In this document: piece by piece, positions 18,738 to 28,811 of the stretch | How positions within the stretch are numbered: the stretch's first letter is position 1 | Layout: every line of letters starts with the position of its first letter | Assembly: GCA_016125045.1 (NCBI GenBank) | Contig: WGML01000010.1 | Coordinates: forward strand, 101,623-165,622 | Reading direction: 5' to 3' | DNA from: a bacterium | GTDB taxonomy: Bacteria; Pseudomonadota; Alphaproteobacteria; Caulobacterales; Hyphomonadaceae | Length of the DNA: 64,000 bases | Translations under genes and position numbers: made by a program | The notes under the pieces: model-generated | The model's input: the letters and a program-made list of their open reading frames with translations, nothing else | Told to the model about the DNA's origin: nothing | Database searches by the model: none

Positions 18738-19214
18738 TTAGTCCGCGGCGACCGTTGGCGCTGTAATCGTAACCGACCCGCCCGCTTTCTCGACCGCGGC
18801 GATCGCCGCTTGGGAGGCTCCGGCCACGACGAGCGTTATCTTGGACTTCAGGTCGCCTTTTGCAAGCAGGCGCACGCCGTCGCGTTCACGTCGCACGAGA
18901 CCGGCGGCGATGAGTTGAGCGGCGTCAATCGGGCGTCCGGCGTCAAGCTTGCCCGAGGCAATCGCCGAGTCCAGGCGGCCGATATTGATCCAGGCGAACC
19001 GAACCTGGTTCGGTTTGCGGAAGCCGCGCTTGGGCAAGCGCATGTAGATGGGCATCTGGCCGCCCTCAAAACCCTTGATGGCGACACCGCTGCGGGCCTT
19101 CTGACCCTTGACGCCGCGACCGGCCGTCTTTCCCTTGCCCGACCCCACGCCGAGGCCCACGCGCATACGCTTCTTGCGGGCGCCGGCATTGTCAGAAATC
19201 TCGTTCAGTTTCAT
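18738..19214 (-). CDS. rplO: 50S ribosomal protein L15
   Basis: L15 of 158 residues. The N-terminal [20 protein letters not shown] and the Gly/Lys-rich [18 protein letters not shown] stretch that reaches into 23S rRNA are typical, followed by [17 protein letters not shown]. It follows rpmD by 56 bases and precedes secY, the standard spc operon order. Confidence 0.97.
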   Translation of the reverse strand: MKLNEISDNAGARKKRMRVGLGVGSGKGKTAGRGVKGQKARSGVAIKGFEGGQMPIYMRLPKRGFRKPNQVRFAWINIGRLDSAIASGKLDAGRPIDAAQLIAAGLVRRERDGVRLLAKGDLKSKITLVVAGASQAAIAAVEKAGGSVTITAPTVAAD

Positions 19215-19270
19215 CGTTTCGCTCCGCCGGAACAGACTTGGCCGTGAAGGCCGGCCCGCCCGGCCTGATC

Positions 19271-19456
19271 CTAATCCAACACCGCTATGAGGTGCGCAAC
19301 TTTCGCGATCATGCCACGCACCGCCGGCGTATCTTCAAGTTCGCGCTCGCGACCCATTTTGTTGAGGCCGAGACCGACCAGCGTCGCCCGCTGCGACGCA
19401 TCGCGACGGATCGGGCTACCGGTCTGCCGCACACGCACTGTTTTTTTCGTCGCCAT
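19271..19456 (-). CDS. rpmD: 50S ribosomal protein L30
   Basis: L30 of 61 residues, the usual bacterial size. Conserved features are the N-terminal [20 protein letters not shown] and the [19 protein letters not shown] segment. It lies between rpsE and rplO in the spc operon. Confidence 0.95.
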   Translation of the reverse strand: MATKKTVRVRQTGSPIRRDASQRATLVGLGLNKMGRERELEDTPAVRGMIAKVAHLIAVLD

Positions 19457-19496
19457 GTTCTTGTCTCCGCGATGATCTGACGATCAGCGCCGTCTG

Positions 19497-20087
19497 TTAT
19501 TGCGCGGCCTCGGACACACCCGCACCGTCCGTGCGCCGCGCGGCGAGGTCCTGAACTTTCAGCCCCCGCTTGGAGGCGATCTGCTTGGGCGACGCCTGCC
19601 GCTTCAGCGCATCCACCGTCGCCCGCACCATATTGTAGGGGTTCGACGATCCGAGCGACTTCGCAACGACGTCCTGCACACCGAGCACCTCGAACACCGC
19701 CCGCATCGGACCGCCCGCGATGACGCCCGTTCCCGCGGGAGCAGCACGGAGCACGACCTTGCCCGCTCCCCAGCGCCCGGCGCCATCGTGATGCAGCGTC
19801 CGTCCCTCACGAAGCGGCACGCGAACCATGGTCTTGCGCGCCTCGTCGGTCGCCTTCCGGATGGCTTCCGGCACTTCGCGAGCCTTGCCGTGGCCAAAAC
19901 CGACCCGCCCCTTCTGGTCGCCGACAACAACGAGCGCGGCGAAACCGAAATTCTTGCCGCCCTTCACCACCTTCGCGACGCGGTTGATTGCGACCAGCTT
20001 GTCGACAATCTCTGACTGCTCACGGTCTTCGTCCCGACCTCGACGGCCGCCGCCACGATCGGATCTCTCGCCTCTTTCGCGCGCCAT
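19497..20087 (-). CDS. rpsE: 30S ribosomal protein S5
   Basis: S5 of 196 residues. It helps set decoding accuracy and lines the mRNA entry channel. Conserved features are [35 protein letters not shown] and the [18 protein letters not shown] segment. The first 25 residues are a charged, low-complexity Arg/Gly/Asp extension, and the C terminus has an Ala-rich tail. It is 11 bases behind rplR. Confidence 0.97.
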   Translation of the reverse strand: MARERGERSDRGGGRRGRDEDREQSEIVDKLVAINRVAKVVKGGKNFGFAALVVVGDQKGRVGFGHGKAREVPEAIRKATDEARKTMVRVPLREGRTLHHDGAGRWGAGKVVLRAAPAGTGVIAGGPMRAVFEVLGVQDVVAKSLGSSNPYNMVRATVDALKRQASPKQIASKRGLKVQDLAARRTDGAGVSEAAQ

Positions 20088-20098
20088 CGCCTACTCCT

Positions 20099-20461
20099 TC
20101 AGAACTTAAGCCCGCCCTCGCGGGCGGCTTCGGCGAGCGCCTTGACGCGGCCATGATAGACAAAACCGCCGCGGTCGAACACGACTTCCGTAACCCCGGC
20201 CTTCGCCGCCCGCTGCGCGATCATCTTCCCGACGATTTCGGCCGCTGACAAATTGGCTCCCGACTTGCCTGACGACCGGAACTCTTTCTCCATCGTCGAA
20301 GCGTGCGCCAGGGTCACGCCCTGAGCGTCGTCGATCACCTGCACCGAGATATGCTTTGACGACCGCGCGACCGACAGACGGGGTTTGCCGCCCGCTCGCG
20401 CCCGGAGCTGGGCGCGGTTGCGCATGGCCCTGCGATGAAATTTTTCGCGCTGAGAGAGCAT
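20099..20461 (-). CDS. rplR: 50S ribosomal protein L18
   Basis: L18 of 120 residues, which binds 5S rRNA. Evidence is [18 protein letters not shown] and the C-terminal [20 protein letters not shown] signature. The ATG at 20461 lies one base behind the rplF stop and gives the family N terminus ([15 protein letters not shown]); a longer frame upstream would overlap rplF. Confidence 0.96.
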   Translation of the reverse strand: MLSQREKFHRRAMRNRAQLRARAGGKPRLSVARSSKHISVQVIDDAQGVTLAHASTMEKEFRSSGKSGANLSAAEIVGKMIAQRAAKAGVTEVVFDRGGFVYHGRVKALAEAAREGGLKF

Positions 20462-20462
20462 G

Positions 20463-20999
20463 TTACTTCTTCTTGCCTTCCTTGCGGCGAACGAATTCGC
20501 CGACGCGATGCACACCCTTGCCCTTGTAAGGTTCAGGCGGGCGGATCGAACGGATTTCCGCGGCCACCTGGCCCACGACCTGCTTGTCTGCGCCGGAGAT
20601 CTTGATCTCTGTCGGCTTCGTCGAAGCGAACGTGATCCCCTTCGGCGCCTTGTAGGGCACCGGATGCGAGTAACCGAGGCTCAGTTCGAGATCGCGCCCC
20701 TTGAGCGCGGCCCGGTACCCGACCCCGACCAGTTCGAGCGTTTTTTCGAACCCGTCCGTCACGCCCTTCACCATATTGGCGATGTTGGCGCGTGTGGTCC
20801 CCCACATCGCGCGCGAGAACGCGTCTTCGGCATTGCGAGGCGTGACCGCTACCTCACCATTTTCAATCTTCACAGACACCTGATCGCTCAGTTGCATGGA
20901 GAGTTCGCCCTTCGGCCCCTTCACGAGGACGCGGCCATCGCTGAGCTTGATCTCGACGCCCTTGGGCGCGGCGACGGGCAGTTTTCCGATCCTGGACAT
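20463..20999 (-). CDS. rplF: 50S ribosomal protein L6
   Basis: L6 of 178 residues, two similar alpha-beta domains near the factor-binding centre. The N terminus [19 protein letters not shown] and C-terminal signature [19 protein letters not shown] are diagnostic. It follows rpsH by 23 bases and precedes rplR. Confidence 0.97.
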   Translation of the reverse strand: MSRIGKLPVAAPKGVEIKLSDGRVLVKGPKGELSMQLSDQVSVKIENGEVAVTPRNAEDAFSRAMWGTTRANIANMVKGVTDGFEKTLELVGVGYRAALKGRDLELSLGYSHPVPYKAPKGITFASTKPTEIKISGADKQVVGQVAAEIRSIRPPEPYKGKGVHRVGEFVRRKEGKKK

Positions 21000-21022
21000 G
21001 TCAGTTTTTCCTCATCCTCGCC

Positions 21023-21418
21023 CTAGGACACCTGACACAGGACTTCGCCGCCAACATTCTCGGTTCGCGCATCCTGATCCGACATGACCCCTTTCGGCGT
21101 CGACAGGATCGATATCCCGAGCCCGTTACGAACGAGCGTCAAGTCCCTGACCGAGGAATAGACGCGCCGGCCTGGCTTCGACACGCGGCGGACCACGGAA
21201 ATCACCGGAGCCCCGTCATAATACTTGAGCTCGATGTCGAGTTCGCGCCTGCCGTCCTTCTCGATTTCCGAATAGCCGCGAATATAACCCTCGCGCTGCA
21301 GAACGTCGAGAACGCGCTGACGGAGCTTGGAGGAGGGCGTGGACACGCTGGACCGGCCACGCATCTGCGCGTTCCGGATACGGGTCAGCATATCGCCAAG
21401 AGGATCGCCGATGTTCAT
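21023..21418 (-). CDS. rpsH: 30S ribosomal protein S8
   Basis: S8 of 131 residues, a central-domain 16S rRNA binder that in enterobacteria also represses the spc operon. Conserved parts are [17 protein letters not shown] at the N terminus, then [14 protein letters not shown] and the C-terminal [14 protein letters not shown]. It lies 13 bases behind rpsN. Confidence 0.97.
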   Translation of the reverse strand: MNIGDPLGDMLTRIRNAQMRGRSSVSTPSSKLRQRVLDVLQREGYIRGYSEIEKDGRRELDIELKYYDGAPVISVVRRVSKPGRRVYSSVRDLTLVRNGLGISILSTPKGVMSDQDARTENVGGEVLCQVS

Positions 21419-21431
21419 GCGTATGCGCCCC

Positions 21432-21737
21432 TCACCAGCTCGACTTGACCATACCGGGCACCATTCCCTGGGACCCGTATTCGCGAAGCGCGATGCGCGA
21501 CATTTTCAGCTTCCGATAATAGCCGCGCGGGCGGCCGGTAATCTCACACCGGTTGCGGACGCGGCTCGGCGCTGAGTTCCGAGGCAGTTTCGCAAGCGCA
21601 AGCCGCGCCTCGAACCGCTCCTCCAGCGGCAGCGCCTCGTCGAGGGCGCGCTCCTTCAGCATCGCCCGCTTTTCAGCGTAGCGGTCCACCAGCTTCTGCC
21701 GGTGTTTGTTCTTCTCGATTGAGCTCTTCTTCGCCAT
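21432..21737 (-). CDS. rpsN: 30S ribosomal protein S14 (long, zinc-free form)
   Basis: S14 of 101 residues, the longer C-minus form: it lacks the four zinc-binding cysteines, having only one Cys in [19 protein letters not shown]. The signature [12 protein letters not shown] and C-terminal [13 protein letters not shown] are typical. It sits between rplE and rpsH. Confidence 0.96.
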   Translation of the reverse strand: MAKKSSIEKNKHRQKLVDRYAEKRAMLKERALDEALPLEERFEARLALAKLPRNSAPSRVRNRCEITGRPRGYYRKLKMSRIALREYGSQGMVPGMVKSSW

Positions 21738-21758
21738 GTCAGGTTCCTTCGGCGCGCT

Positions 21759-22316
21759 CTAGTTTCTGAAGGGGAAGCCAAACTCGGCGAGCAACGCCTT
21801 GGCCTCCTCGTTCGTGCGCGCCGTCGTGCACACGATGATGTCCATTCCCCAGGTCTGGTCGACTTGGTCGTAGTTGATTTCCGGGAACACAAGGTGCTCC
21901 TTCAGTCCCATCGCGTAGTTTCCGCGACCATCGAAGCTGCGCCCATTGAGCCCGCGGAAATCCTTCACCCTGGGAAGCGCAATCGTTGTGAGCCGGTCAA
22001 CGAACTCATACATGCGCGCCCGACGCAGCGTCACCTTGCAGCCGACCGTCATGCCCTCGCGCAGCTTGAAACCGGCGATCGACTTGCGTGACTTGGTTTC
22101 CACCGGAAGCTGACCGGAGATCGCCGCAAGATCGGCCATCGCAGACCGGATCTTCTTGGAATCCGACACCGCTTCGCCGACGCCCATATTGATCACGACC
22201 TTGTCGAGACTCGGCACCTGCATCGGGTTGGTGTACTTGAATTTTTCGACGAGCTTCTCGCGGATGGAGTCTCGGTAGAGCGATTTCAGCCGCGGTTCGT
22301 AGTGCGCCTCAGACAT
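21759..22316 (-). CDS. rplE: 50S ribosomal protein L5
   Basis: L5 of 185 residues, which binds 5S rRNA and contacts S13. Signatures are [36 protein letters not shown] and [20 protein letters not shown]. The ATG at 22316 overlaps the rplX 3' end by 8 bases and gives the normal length; longer upstream frames lie within rplX. Confidence 0.97.
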   Translation of the reverse strand: MSEAHYEPRLKSLYRDSIREKLVEKFKYTNPMQVPSLDKVVINMGVGEAVSDSKKIRSAMADLAAISGQLPVETKSRKSIAGFKLREGMTVGCKVTLRRARMYEFVDRLTTIALPRVKDFRGLNGRSFDGRGNYAMGLKEHLVFPEINYDQVDQTWGMDIIVCTTARTNEEAKALLAEFGFPFRN

Positions 22317-22626
22317 CGATCGCCTCCCCGGAGCGTTTCGCGAAGCGGATCTTTCGGCCCTTGTCGTCGGTGCGGAAGCCAACGCGCGTCGCCTTGCCGT
22401 CACGCGGGTCTATATGAGCCACGTTTGACACGTGAATCGGCGCTTCAATCCGCTTGATGCCACCCTGATCGGCGCGCGACGGCTTCTGATGCCGCGTCGC
22501 GAGATTAAGACCCGAAACAACGACGCGATCCTCCGAGGGGATCGACCGGATCACCTCGCCCTGCTTGCCCTTGTCGCGACCGGCGATGACAATCACCTTG
22601 TCGCCCTTCTTGATCTTAGCCGCCAT
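22309..22626 (-). CDS. rplX: 50S ribosomal protein L24
   Basis: L24 of 105 residues, an early assembly protein of the large subunit. It has the KOW motif [19 protein letters not shown] near the N terminus, then [14 protein letters not shown] and [15 protein letters not shown]. The ATG at 22626 overlaps the rplN stop by one base. Confidence 0.96.
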   Translation of the reverse strand: MAAKIKKGDKVIVIAGRDKGKQGEVIRSIPSEDRVVVSGLNLATRHQKPSRADQGGIKRIEAPIHVSNVAHIDPRDGKATRVGFRTDDKGRKIRFAKRSGEAIDV

Positions 22627-22994
22627 CACAACACCTCTGGCGCAAGCGAAATGATCTTCATGTGGTTCTTCGCCCGCAACTCGCGCGGCACTGGCCCGAA
22701 GATGCGGGTTCCGATCGGCTCGCCAGAATTGTTGACGAGAACCGCTGCGTTGCTGTCGAAACGGATCACGGAACCGTCCCGCCGCTGGATATCCTTGGCG
22801 ATCCGGACCACCACAGCCTTGCGCACATCGCCCTTCTTGACCCGCCCCTTGGGCGCTGCCTCCTTGATCGACACAACGATGATGTCGCCGACGCTGGCGT
22901 ACCGGCGCTTCGACCCGCCCAGCACCTTGATGCACTGGACAAGACGCGCTCCGGAGTTATCCGCGACGTCGAGGTGAGTCTGCATCTGGATCAT
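22626..22994 (-). CDS. rplN: 50S ribosomal protein L14
   Basis: L14 of 122 residues, the family's standard length, at the subunit interface. Signatures are [20 protein letters not shown] and [20 protein letters not shown]. The ATG at 22994 overlaps the rpsQ stop by four bases. Confidence 0.97.
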   Translation of the reverse strand: MIQMQTHLDVADNSGARLVQCIKVLGGSKRRYASVGDIIVVSIKEAAPKGRVKKGDVRKAVVVRIAKDIQRRDGSVIRFDSNAAVLVNNSGEPIGTRIFGPVPRELRAKNHMKIISLAPEVL

Positions 22995-23233
22995 TGAGCG
23001 CCCTCCGCCGGGACCACTTCCCAGTGCTTCAGCTTGGATCGGGGCGGACACTCGCGGATGAGAACCTGTTGCCCCTCCGTCAGAGCGTTGCTCTCGTCAT
23101 GCGCATGGTACCGCTTCGAGCGGCGGACGATCTTCTTGAACAACGGGTGCATGAAGGTCCGCTCGACGCGCACCACCACGGTCTTCTCCATCTTGGTGGA
23201 GACCACCACGCCTTCCATGACGCGTTTCGGCAT
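22991..23233 (-). CDS. rpsQ: 30S ribosomal protein S17
   Basis: S17 of 80 residues, an early 16S rRNA binder. The OB-fold signatures [20 protein letters not shown] and [15 protein letters not shown] are present. The ATG at 23233 is 19 bases behind the rpmC stop; the longer upstream frame is not conserved. Confidence 0.96.
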   Translation of the reverse strand: MPKRVMEGVVVSTKMEKTVVVRVERTFMHPLFKKIVRRSKRYHAHDESNALTEGQQVLIRECPPRSKLKHWEVVPAEGAQ

Positions 23234-23252
23234 CGACCCGTCTCCTCGTCCG

Positions 23253-23465
23253 TCAGCTTGCGCTGGCGGTGCGGGATTTCTCGCCCAGCACCGTCTTGAT
23301 CCGCGCAATATCGCGCCGCACTTCACGCACGCGCGAAGTGTTCTCCAGTTGCCCGGTGGCCTTCTGGAACCGCAGGTTGAACTGCTCTTTCTTCAGGTTT
23401 GCGAGATCGTCGCGGAGTTGGTCCGGCGTCTTGCGCCTCACGTCCTCAGACTTGAGCATGGGCAT
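23253..23465 (-). CDS. rpmC: 50S ribosomal protein L29
   Basis: L29 of up to 70 residues, two long helices at the tunnel exit near the SRP and trigger-factor site. The conserved [19 protein letters not shown] and [14 protein letters not shown] segments are seen. The ATG at 23465 overlaps the rplP stop by one base; a second ATG two codons on (23459) is equally possible. Confidence 0.95.
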   Translation of the reverse strand: MPMLKSEDVRRKTPDQLRDDLANLKKEQFNLRFQKATGQLENTSRVREVRRDIARIKTVLGEKSRTASAS

Positions 23466-23884
23466 TATTCGCCTCCCCCAATCCGTGACACGATCTTCGT
23501 CTTGATCGGCAGCTTGGCGGCGCCGAGCCGAAGCGCCTCGCGCGCCACGGCGTCCGGAACCCCGTCGATCTCAAACATGATCCGGCCAGGCTTGATCCTG
23601 ACCGCCCAGAATTCTGGCGACCCCTTGCCCTTGCCCATCCGGACTTCGACCGGCTTTTTCGACACGGGCACATCCGGAAAAATCCGAATCCAGACCTTGC
23701 CCGCCCGCTTCATTTCGCGGGTGATGGCACGGCGCGTCGCCTCGATCTGGCGAGCCGTGACCCGCTCAGGCTCGAGCGCCTTCAGACCATATGCGCCGAA
23801 ATTGAGCGAAAATCCTGCCTTCGCGACGCCTTTGATGCGTCCCTTGAACTGCTTTCTGAAGCGAGTGCGTTTGGGTTGCAGCAT
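23465..23884 (-). CDS. rplP: 50S ribosomal protein L16
   Basis: L16 of 139 residues, at the A-site region of the large subunit. [19 protein letters not shown] and the [19 protein letters not shown] segment are diagnostic. It lies 11 bases behind rpsC. Confidence 0.97.
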   Translation of the reverse strand: MLQPKRTRFRKQFKGRIKGVAKAGFSLNFGAYGLKALEPERVTARQIEATRRAITREMKRAGKVWIRIFPDVPVSKKPVEVRMGKGKGSPEFWAVRIKPGRIMFEIDGVPDAVAREALRLGAAKLPIKTKIVSRIGGGE

Positions 23885-23895
23885 TGTCCTTCACC

Positions 23896-24612
23896 TCAAC
23901 CCTGGGCCGGCGCGTTCGGTCGCTGCGACCGCTGACGATTGTCGCCCTGCGCTTCGGCTCGTTTATCCTGCGCCATCGGGTCATGCTCCATGATCTCGCC
24001 CTTGAAGATCCAGCACTTGATCCCGATCACGCCATAGGTCGTGCGCGCTTCGGCCGTCCCGTAGTCGATATCTGCCCGCAGGGTGTGCAGCGGCACCCGA
24101 CCCTCACGGTACCATTCGGTTCGCGCGATCTCCGCGCCACCGAGGCGACCCGCCACATTCAATCTGATCCCGAGCGCACCCATGCGCATCGAGGTCTGCA
24201 TGGCGCGCTTCATGGCGCGGCGGAACGACACCCGGCGTTCAAGTTGGCGAGCCACATCCTCCGCCACCAAATTCGCATCAATCTCCGGCTTCCGGATTTC
24301 GACGAGGTTCACAAACACCTCATCCGTCACCAGCTTCGACAGCGCCTTGCGCAGCGTTTCGATATCGGCGCCCTTCTTGCCGATCACCATCCCTGGGCGG
24401 GCGGTGTGCACGGTGATCCTGCATTTGCGGTGCGGACGCTCGATGATGACTTTCGAGACGCCTGACTGCTTCAGCCGATCCTTGATGAACTGCCGGATCT
24501 TGATGTCTTCGTGCAGCAGCCGACCATAGTCGCCGGATTCCGCAAACCAACGGCTGTCAGACGTCCGATTGACGCCGAGCCGAAGACCGATCGGATTGAC
24601 CTTCTGACCCAT
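23896..24612 (-). CDS. rpsC: 30S ribosomal protein S3
   Basis: S3 of 238 residues, in the head at the mRNA entry site. The N terminus is [20 protein letters not shown]; the KH domain has [19 protein letters not shown]; the C-terminal domain carries [20 protein letters not shown]. The last 25 residues are a Gln/Arg-rich tail. The ATG overlaps the rplV stop by one base. Confidence 0.97.
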   Translation of the reverse strand: MGQKVNPIGLRLGVNRTSDSRWFAESGDYGRLLHEDIKIRQFIKDRLKQSGVSKVIIERPHRKCRITVHTARPGMVIGKKGADIETLRKALSKLVTDEVFVNLVEIRKPEIDANLVAEDVARQLERRVSFRRAMKRAMQTSMRMGALGIRLNVAGRLGGAEIARTEWYREGRVPLHTLRADIDYGTAEARTTYGVIGIKCWIFKGEIMEHDPMAQDKRAEAQGDNRQRSQRPNAPAQG

Positions 24613-25010
24613 TACGCGCTCTCCCTCGTCTCGGCGGCCATCGACGTATCGCGCAACAGGATGGTCATCTGTGAGAACGGCTTTTCGACGCGAACGCCGC
24701 GACCGCGCGCCCGCGCGTGCATCCGCTTCATCACGAGATTCTTGCCGACATGAGCCTCGGCGACGACCAGACTGTCGATGTCGAGGCCATGATTGTTTTC
24801 AGCGTTGTGCATCGCCGACTTGAGGAGCTTGCGCACATCCAGCGCGATCCGTTTGCGTGAGAATTCGAGCTCCGCGAGCGCCTTCTCCACGGAGAGGCCG
24901 CGGATTTGCTGGGCGACAAGATTTAGTTTCTGCGGGCTCACACGAACCATGCGCAGAACGGCGCGCGCCTCATTGGACGCCTGCTTGGGAGGAGCCTTAG
25001 GCTTGGCCAT
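24612..25010 (-). CDS. rplV: 50S ribosomal protein L22
   Basis: L22 of 132 residues, whose beta hairpin lines the exit tunnel. Conserved features are [33 protein letters not shown] and [20 protein letters not shown], the last being the tunnel loop region. A short Lys/Pro-rich lead precedes the fold. Only one base separates it from rpsS. Confidence 0.97.
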   Translation of the reverse strand: MAKPKAPPKQASNEARAVLRMVRVSPQKLNLVAQQIRGLSVEKALAELEFSRKRIALDVRKLLKSAMHNAENNHGLDIDSLVVAEAHVGKNLVMKRMHARARGRGVRVEKPFSQMTILLRDTSMAAETRESA

Positions 25011-25011
25011 G

Positions 25012-25290
25012 TTACTTCCTCTTCGCCTTCTTGTCGGCGCCGTGTCCGTAATAGGTGCGCGTTGGTGCGAACTCTCCGAGCTTCTGACCGACCATCTCCT
25101 CCGAGACGAGCACGGGAATGAAGCTCTTGCCGTTGTGCACCTGGAACGTCAGGCCGATGAATTGCGGCATGATCGTCGAACGGCGCGACCAGGTCTTGAT
25201 CGGGGTCGGACGTCCGGCGCCCTGCGCCGCTTCGGCCTTCTTGAGCAGATATCCGTCGACAAACGGACCTTTCCAGACGGAGCGAGCCAT
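25012..25290 (-). CDS. rpsS: 30S ribosomal protein S19
   Basis: S19 of 92 residues, in the small-subunit head with S13. [18 protein letters not shown] at the N terminus and MIVGHKL-type region here read as [19 protein letters not shown] and GHKLGEF-like [20 protein letters not shown] identify it. It lies 14 bases behind rplB. Confidence 0.97.
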   Translation of the reverse strand: MARSVWKGPFVDGYLLKKAEAAQGAGRPTPIKTWSRRSTIMPQFIGLTFQVHNGKSFIPVLVSEEMVGQKLGEFAPTRTYYGHGADKKAKRK

Positions 25291-25304
25291 GATCTTTCCC
25301 TCCG

Positions 25305-26132
25305 CTATTTCTTGTTGCGCCGGCGGATGATCAGCCGGTCGGTGGACTTGTTGCGACGGGTCTTGGGACCGCGAGTTTTCTTGCCCCAGGGCGTCACAGG
25401 ATGACGTCCGCCGGACGTCTTGCCTTCGCCGCCGCCATGGGGGTGATCGACCGGGTTCATGGCAACACCGCGAACAGACGGGCGACGCCCCTGGTGACGG
25501 GTGCGGCCGGCCTTCCCGCTCACTTCATTCATGTTGTCCGGGTTGGACACCGCGCCGATCGTCGCCATGCAGCCTTCCGGCACCATGCGGACTTCGCCTG
25601 AGGAAAGTTTGATCTGCGCGTAGCCGTCCGAGCGGCCGACGAGCTGAACATAAGCGCCTGCCGAGCGAGCGATCTGCCCGCCCTTCATCGGCTTCATCTC
25701 CACATTGTGGACGATCGTACCCACCGGGACGCTCTTCAGCGGCAGAGCGTTGCCTGGCTTGATGTCAACCGACGCGCCCGCCACAACCTCGTCACCCGGG
25801 CTCACGCGCTGCGGCGCGAGGATGTAGGCTTGTTCGCCATCCTGATACGTGATCAGCGCAATGAACGCCGTGCGGTTGGGATCATATTCCAGCCGCTCCA
25901 CCTTCGCAGGCATGTCCCACTTGCGGCGCTTGAAATCGATCACGCGATAAAGGCGCTTCGCGCCACCGCCGATCCAGCGCATGGTCACGCGACCGGTGTT
26001 GTTCCGCCCGCCTTTCTTCGTCAGGCCCTCGGTGAGCGCCTTGACCGGACGGCCCTTGTGCAGCCCCTCGCGGTTGACGATCACGAGTTGGCGTCGGCCG
26101 GGGGAAGTCGGATTGAATGTCTTCAGCGCCAT
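25305..26132 (-). CDS. rplB: 50S ribosomal protein L2
   Basis: L2 of 275 residues, essential for subunit joining and close to the peptidyl transferase centre. The N-terminal [17 protein letters not shown], the central [20 protein letters not shown] and the C-terminal [19 protein letters not shown] with the conserved His are diagnostic. It lies between rplW and rpsS as usual. Confidence 0.98.
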   Translation of the reverse strand: MALKTFNPTSPGRRQLVIVNREGLHKGRPVKALTEGLTKKGGRNNTGRVTMRWIGGGAKRLYRVIDFKRRKWDMPAKVERLEYDPNRTAFIALITYQDGEQAYILAPQRVSPGDEVVAGASVDIKPGNALPLKSVPVGTIVHNVEMKPMKGGQIARSAGAYVQLVGRSDGYAQIKLSSGEVRMVPEGCMATIGAVSNPDNMNEVSGKAGRTRHQGRRPSVRGVAMNPVDHPHGGGEGKTSGGRHPVTPWGKKTRGPKTRRNKSTDRLIIRRRNKK

Positions 26133-26147
26133 CGCGTCACGCGTCCC

Positions 26148-26447
26148 TTACAGCCCGGTCGCCACATCGATGGACTGCCCGTCCTGCAGCGTCACGATGG
26201 CTTTCTTGATATCGACCCGTCGGCCCTTGACGCCGCGGAAGTGCTTCGTCTTGCCCTTCTGGACGATGGTGTTCACCGAGACGACGTTCACTTTGAAGAG
26301 CGCCTGCACCGCTTCCTTGATCTGCGGCTTGGTGGCCGTCAGCGGGACGCGGAACACGACCTTGTTCAACTCCGACAACACCGTCGACTTCTCGGTGATG
26401 ATCGGCGCCGTGATCAGGTCGTAATGGAGGGTTTTGGGTTCGATCAT
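26148..26447 (-). CDS. rplW: 50S ribosomal protein L23
   Basis: L23 of 99 residues, the docking site for SRP and trigger factor at the tunnel exit. [20 protein letters not shown] at the N terminus, [20 protein letters not shown] and [20 protein letters not shown] are conserved parts. Three bases separate it from rplD. Confidence 0.97.
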   Translation of the reverse strand: MIEPKTLHYDLITAPIITEKSTVLSELNKVVFRVPLTATKPQIKEAVQALFKVNVVSVNTIVQKGKTKHFRGVKGRRVDIKKAIVTLQDGQSIDVATGL

Positions 26448-26450
26448 GAC

Positions 26451-27392
26451 TTAGGCCCCCCGCATCTGCTGTTCGCGCATCTGGCGCAGCAATCGCTGGT
26501 CGACTTTTGCACGAGGCGCACCGCCGGCCACCAGGTCACGCGCCTGCGCCAGCCACTCTTCCCGCGCCGCCTTATCTGCATAACCCGCTCGCGCGAACAT
26601 GGCTGCCGCGTCAGCGTCGCTGAGCGATGCCAGGGCCGTCAGCTTGGCGAAGCCTTCCGCGGCCAACTGTTTGGCCGACTGCTCACCAACACCGTCGATC
26701 AGGACCACATCGTCAACAAATCCCGGTTCGCCCGCCTTGGCGCCCGAAACCTGCCCGTCCTTCGCGTCGGCCGAAAACCGAGCGTGCACCCCTTCGACAG
26801 CTTCGCGCGTTAGGACGAGCTTCCGCCGGCGAAGCACGTCATAAACGTTGAGCCCCGCGAGCGGCAGCACGTCGATGTTCGGAATGTTACGAGCTGCGCG
26901 TGCGAAATTCTCGTTCAACTCCACGCCGCCAATCACCAAGGCGTTTTCGAGCCCGAGCTTCTTGAACGCAGACGACAGGTCCTTCGTTTTCGGCGCGGCC
27001 ATTGCAGCCTCGTCGATGATGATCAGAGATTCTTCCCTGACCTTGGACGACAACGCGTGGCGCAGCGCGAGCGCACGCACCTTCTTGGGGAGATCATGCG
27101 CATGGCTGCGCGGGTGAGGGCCGTGAGCGACGCCACCGCCGACAAAGATCGGCGCATTGCGCGATCCGTGGCGAGCGCCTCCGGTGCCTTTTTGGCGGTA
27201 CATCTTCTTCGTGGTGCGCGCGACATTGGACCGCGACTTAACCGAGTGTGTGCCCGCCTGACGCTTCGAGAGCTGGTAGCGGACCATGCGCTGCAGCAAA
27301 TCGCCGCGGATTTCGGTGAGTCCGAACACCGCGTCGAGCAGCTCAATGTCGCCGGCCTTCTTCGAATCGAGCCCGAGAACTGGCATCTTCAT
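26451..27392 (-). CDS. rplD: 50S ribosomal protein L4 with extra C-terminal helix-hairpin-helix-like domain
   Basis: The first 205 residues are a normal L4, which lines the exit tunnel: [20 protein letters not shown] with the tunnel loop, [20 protein letters not shown], and [20 protein letters not shown] at the usual end. The protein then continues to 313 residues. After a 20-residue Ala/Gly/Lys linker, residues about 226-290 read [20 protein letters not shown], then [20 protein letters not shown], then [15 protein letters not shown]; this resembles the helix-hairpin-helix-type domain found as a C-terminal extension on some alphaproteobacterial L21 proteins and on other small DNA/RNA-binding proteins. 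The tail is basic. The frame is unbroken and the next gene begins 3 bases later, so the extension is real. Confidence 0.95.
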   Translation of the reverse strand: MKMPVLGLDSKKAGDIELLDAVFGLTEIRGDLLQRMVRYQLSKRQAGTHSVKSRSNVARTTKKMYRQKGTGGARHGSRNAPIFVGGGVAHGPHPRSHAHDLPKKVRALALRHALSSKVREESLIIIDEAAMAAPKTKDLSSAFKKLGLENALVIGGVELNENFARAARNIPNIDVLPLAGLNVYDVLRRRKLVLTREAVEGVHARFSADAKDGQVSGAKAGEPGFVDDVVLIDGVGEQSAKQLAAEGFAKLTALASLSDADAAAMFARAGYADKAAREEWLAQARDLVAGGAPRAKVDQRLLRQMREQQMRGA

Positions 27393-28150
27393 CAGACTTC
27401 GCCCTCCGCCTGAGCCGCGGTCGCCGACTTCAGCGCCGCCGGAGTCGGGGCGGCCTCGGGACGCGCGCGCTTTACCGCGTCACGAATCTCCACCCAACCG
27501 TTCTCTGCGCCGGGCACCGCCCCGCGAACCATGATGAGACCACGAGCGGGATCCGTCCGTACGATCTCGAGATTTTGTTGGGTGACCCGTTCGACGCCGT
27601 AATGGCCCGCCATCTTCTTCCCGCGGAACACCTTGCCGGGATCCTGACGCTGACCGGTCGATCCATGCGACCGGTGAGACACGGAAACGCCGTGCGTTGC
27701 GCGCAGGCCGCCAAAGTTCCAGCGTCGCATCGCCCCTGAGAAACCGCGTCCCTTGGTGATCCCAGCGATGTCGACCTTCTGGCCCGGCACGAAATGCTCG
27801 GCGGAGAGCTCTGCGCCGACATCCAGAAGCATGTCCTCCGCGACCCGGAACTCCCGCACCACGGCTTTGGGCGCGACGCCAGCCTTGGAGAACTGTCCGC
27901 GGACCGGTTTTGCGATGTTCTTTGCCTTGCGCTCGCCCGCCGCCAGCACCACAGCTGTGTAGCCGTCATTGCGCGTCGCCTTGCCGACCACTTCGCCGCG
28001 CTTCTTCACATCGACTTCGCGGTCCTGCTTGGTGCGGACAGCGACCACCTGGCAGCCCTCCAGCGACAAAACAGTCACCGGGATATGTGCGCCGTCCTCG
28101 GCGAACACACGCGTCATCCCGACCTTCTTGGCGATCAGTCCGGTGCGCAT
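27392..28150 (-). CDS. rplC: 50S ribosomal protein L3
   Basis: L3 of 252 residues, reaching the peptidyl transferase centre. [20 protein letters not shown] at the N terminus, [19 protein letters not shown] and [20 protein letters not shown] with the Gln that is methylated in E. coli are conserved. It ends in an Ala/Pro/Glu-rich tail of about 25 residues not needed by the fold. It overlaps rplD and rpsJ by one base each. Confidence 0.98.
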   Translation of the reverse strand: MRTGLIAKKVGMTRVFAEDGAHIPVTVLSLEGCQVVAVRTKQDREVDVKKRGEVVGKATRNDGYTAVVLAAGERKAKNIAKPVRGQFSKAGVAPKAVVREFRVAEDMLLDVGAELSAEHFVPGQKVDIAGITKGRGFSGAMRRWNFGGLRATHGVSVSHRSHGSTGQRQDPGKVFRGKKMAGHYGVERVTQQNLEIVRTDPARGLIMVRGAVPGAENGWVEIRDAVKRARPEAAPTPAALKSATAAQAEGEV

Positions 28151-28473
28151 CAGCCGCCCCTTCCCTCGAGCTTGATCTCGACGGCGACGCCGGCCGAAAG
28201 ATCGAGCTTCATGAGCGCGTCGACGGTCTGTGGGGTGGGGTCTACGATATCCAGCACGCGCTTGTGGGTTCTGATCTCGAACTGTTCCCTCGATTTCTTG
28301 TCCACATGAGGCGAGCGGTTCACAGTGAATCTTTCGATCCGGGTGGGCAGCGGCACCGGACCGCGGACCTGCGCGCCGGTCCGCTTGGCGGTCGACACAA
28401 TCTCGCGCGCCGACTGGTCAAGCGCCCGGTGGTCGAAGGCCTTCAGCCTGATGCGGATATTTTGTCGTTCCAT
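28150..28473 (-). CDS. rpsJ: 30S ribosomal protein S10
   Basis: S10 of 107 residues, in the small-subunit head and also the NusE partner of NusB in antitermination. [40 protein letters not shown] and [19 protein letters not shown] identify it. The ATG at 28473 gives the family N terminus. It is the first gene of the S10 operon, with its own promoter about 170 bases upstream. Confidence 0.97.
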   Translation of the reverse strand: MERQNIRIRLKAFDHRALDQSAREIVSTAKRTGAQVRGPVPLPTRIERFTVNRSPHVDKKSREQFEIRTHKRVLDIVDPTPQTVDALMKLDLSAGVAVEIKLEGRGG

Positions 28474-28645
28474 CGGACCCACCGGAGTCAAAGGCTCAAA
28501 GCCAATTTCAAAGGCAAAACCGACGGGTGCGTCCCGGTAGGGCCCGTCGAAAGCGCCTGCTTATTCGGTTCGCCAGAGAGCGAAGCGTCTAGTGTCGAGC
28601 GCTGCCGCACCCGCACTACTGCCAACGCCACCTCAGCGAGGCGCT

Positions 28646-28674
28646 CTGATAGAATCAACAATTCACCAGGTCAA
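28646..28674 (-). promoter_or_regulatory. S10 operon promoter, sigma-70-like
   Basis: On the minus strand, TTGACC (28674-28669) and TATCAG (28651-28646) are separated by exactly 17 bases. The box sequences and spacing closely match a housekeeping promoter. It is placed about 170 bases upstream of rpsJ. Confidence 0.6.
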
Positions 28675-28692
28675 GCGGTGCGGCGAGTATTC

Positions 28693-28727
28693 TTGCTGGG
28701 TCCCACGGCACGCAGAGCCGTCAGCAA
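28693..28727 (-). terminator. hairpin between the DUF1330-like gene and the S10 promoter
   Basis: TTGCTG at 28693-28698 pairs with CAGCAA at 28722-28727, and ACGGC pairs with GCCGT inside it with a six-base bulge. It lies about 85 bases behind the DUF1330-like stop and just upstream of the S10 promoter. No T-run follows on the minus strand, so termination would need Rho or may not occur. Confidence 0.35.
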
Positions 28728-28811
28728 GCCAGTGGGAGCGGCCGCCCGCCAAGAAGCACGGCTTCCAGAGCGAACAGCAATCACCGACTCCACCGCCACC
28801 TCCTGATCCGC

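Larger units (their letters stand above)
28474..28811 (-). promoter_or_regulatory. S10 operon promoter and leader region
   Basis: This 338-base stretch contains no gene that I can support. It holds the S10 operon promoter (listed separately at 28646-28674), a leader of about 170 bases before rpsJ, and upstream of the promoter a hairpin at 28693-28727. No tRNA signature is present. In other bacteria the S10 leader is a site of L4 feedback; nothing in this sequence proves that here. Confidence 0.6.

Noticed and set aside
28474..28811. tRNA or 6S-like RNA in the S10 leader gap
   Set aside because: No T-loop GTTCGAATC-like sequence and no acceptor pairing; only promoter and simple hairpins were found.
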